Assembly: GCF_011386835.1 (NCBI RefSeq) | Contig: NC_088797.1 | Span: forward strand, 63,451,587-63,515,586 | DNA: 64,000 nt | From: Chrysemys picta bellii | Lineage: Eukaryota > Chordata > Testudines > Emydidae | Direction of reading: 5' to 3' | Shown: positions 62,401 through 64,000 of the stretch, piece by piece | Numbering within the stretch: position 1 is the first letter of the stretch | How the letters are laid out: each line of letters starts with the position of its first letter | Notes under the pieces: generated by a model | Databases searched by the model: none | The model's input: the letters and a program-made list of their open reading frames with translations, nothing else | Told to the model about the DNA's origin: nothing | Translations under genes and position numbers: made by a program

Positions 62401-62790
62401 TGTCATAAACAGATAGTTAAGGGTTAATGCTTCTTTTACCTGTAAAGGGTTAAGAAGTTCACCTAGCCTAGCTGACATCTGACCAGAGGAACCAATGGGA
62501 GGACAAGATGGTTCAAAGGGAAGGAGGGAAGTTCCCTTTGTCGGTTGAGTTTCACTTTGGACCGGAGTGGGAAAGCTCCAGAATTCAGCCTTATTTATTT
62601 TTTTTATTAAGTAGTGAGTAGTAGTGAAGGAAATAAATAGGTTTATGTTTATTTCTTTGTAACCTGTCTTGTGCAATTAGAGGAATAGTCAAATTGGGTA
62701 TTTGGGTTTTTTTTTTTTTTGTGTGTGTAACTAAGTTTTTGCCCAGGGGAACGTCCTCTGTGTTTGGAATCTGTTGTCTGTGAGAGTAGC
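62401..62790 (+). repeat. retroelement LTR-like sequence
   Basis: It starts TGTCATAAACAGATAGTTAA and has TTACCTGTAAAGGGTTAA, features of a turtle retroelement LTR as I recall it. A T-run lies at 62708-62721. No internal coding region is attached, so it is probably solo or cut by the CR1 that follows. Confidence 0.4.
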
Positions 62791-64000
62791 TGGTATGCAG
62801 TAGGAGGCTTAGGGGCATACAGAGCATGGGTTGCATTCCTAACCATGTTGGCTAATAGCTATTGTGGGACCAATCCTCCATGAATTTATCTAATTTTTTT
62901 TAACCCAGTTATATTTTGGCCTTCACAGGCAACCCCTGGCAATGAGTTCCACAGGTTGACTGTGTATTGTGGGAAGAAGTACTTCCTTTTGTGTGTTTTA
63001 AACCTGCTGCCTATTCATTTCCTGTGTTACGTGAAGGGGTAAATAACACTTCCTTATTCACTTTCTCCACACCATTTATGATTTTATAGATCTCTATCAT
63101 ATTCCCCCCTCAGTCATCTTTTTTCTAAGATGAACAGTCCCAATCTTGTGAATCTCTCCTCATATGGAAGCTGTTCCCTACCATCAATCATTTTTGTAGC
63201 CCTTCTCTATATCCTTTCCAATCCTAATATAATTTTTTTGACTTGGGGCAGCCAGAACTGCATGCAGTATTCAAGGTGTGGGCGTACCATGGATTTATAT
63301 AGTGGCATTATGATATTTTCTGTCTTATTATCTATCCCTTTCCTAATGGTTCATAACATTCTGTTAGCTTTTCTGATTGCCGCTGCACATTGAATGGATG
63401 TTTTTGGAGAATTATCCACAATGACGCCAAGATCTCTTTCTTGAGTGGTAACAGCTAATTTAGACCCCAGCATTTTGTATGTATAGTTGGGATTGTTTTC
63501 CAATGTGCATTGCTTTGCATTTATCAACATTGAATTTCATCAGCCATTTTGTTGCCCAGTCACCCAGTTTTGTGAGATCCCTTTGTAACTCTTCAATCTG
63601 CTTTGAACTTCCGTATCTTGAGTAATTTTGTGTCAACTGCAACCTGTGCCATCTTGCTGTTTACCCCTTTTTCCAGATCATTTATGAATATGTTGAACAG
63701 CACTGGTCCAAGTACAGACCCCTGGGGAATGCTGCTATTTACCACTCTCCATTCTAAAAACTGATCATTTATTCCTACCCTATCTTTTAATCAGTTACTG
63801 ATTCATGAGAGGACTTTCCCTCTTATCCCATGACTGCTTAAGAGCCTTTGTTGAGGAACCTTGTTAAGGGCTTTCTGAAAGTCCAAGTGCACTATATCCA
63901 CTGGATCACCCTTGTCCACATATTTGTTGAGCCCCTCAAAAAAATCTAATAGATTAGGGAGGCATGATTTTCCCTTTATAAAAGCTGTATTGACTCCTCC
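62790..64000 (-). mobile_element. CR1 LINE, runs off the right edge
   Basis: The minus strand carries reverse-transcriptase sequence. [20 protein letters not shown] and VDKCKAMHIG lie at about 63600-63490. The FQKAL-like region lies near 63880 and the 3' tail near 62800. It is closely similar in layout to 39327-40900. Stops are present. Confidence 0.85.

Noticed and set aside
1..64000. CRISPR arrays, bacterial operons, phage or plasmid modules
   Set aside because: The window is intron-rich vertebrate DNA. Direct repeats here are minisatellites or dispersed elements without spacer regularity.

Overview
The window is vertebrate nuclear DNA. The only host gene I can support is ADAM8, a membrane-anchored metalloprotease-disintegrin. 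It lies on the + strand and is split into 19 visible coding exons between 903 and 61497. All 19 exons have AG/GT borders, and their phases join without a break into 2,232 nt (744 codons) of open frame. The signal peptide and first prodomain exons lie left of the window. The end of the cytoplasmic tail and the 3' UTR lie to the right. The repeats suggest a turtle (an inference): many CR1 LINEs, a DIRS-type element, a Ty3/gypsy element, Penelope-like copies, hAT- and Harbinger-like DNA elements and MIR-like SINEs. No bacterial genes, CRISPR array, tRNA or rRNA were seen. || Layout: 903-21089 holds four prodomain exons, including the cysteine switch, in long repeat-filled introns. 25310-43545 holds the metalloprotease exons; the zinc-binding motif is at 42931-42963 and the Met-turn at 43021. 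43368-49850 covers the disintegrin domain and the start of the cysteine-rich domain. 52111-53998 covers the rest of the cysteine-rich domain and the EGF-like domain. 54301-54415 encodes the transmembrane helix. 58288-61497 encodes the proline-rich cytoplasmic tail. || Introns: the 11-kb intron 25376-36347 is a nest of retroelements. A minus-strand Ty3/gypsy remnant (RNase H at about 35700-36150, integrase at about 27200-27850, LTR-like pieces at both edges) is split by a DIRS-type element (about 28164-34281). That element is itself split by a DNA transposon (30738-31357). The same intron holds a Penelope-like 3' part with a GIY-YIG endonuclease domain (25459-26215) and a perfect 89-bp palindrome (26987-27167). 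Long CR1 copies lie at 21650-24117 (+), 39327-42790 (-) and 62790-64000 (-, runs off the edge). || The points most worth following up are the hammerhead-ribozyme-like cores in Penelope-like 3' ends, the palindromic head-to-head copies, a local duplication that preserves an empty and a filled hAT site, the change of the ADAM8 integrin-loop triplet, and small protein-domain fossils (BED zinc finger, L1/Tx1 ORF1). I found no clear evidence of an entirely new system.
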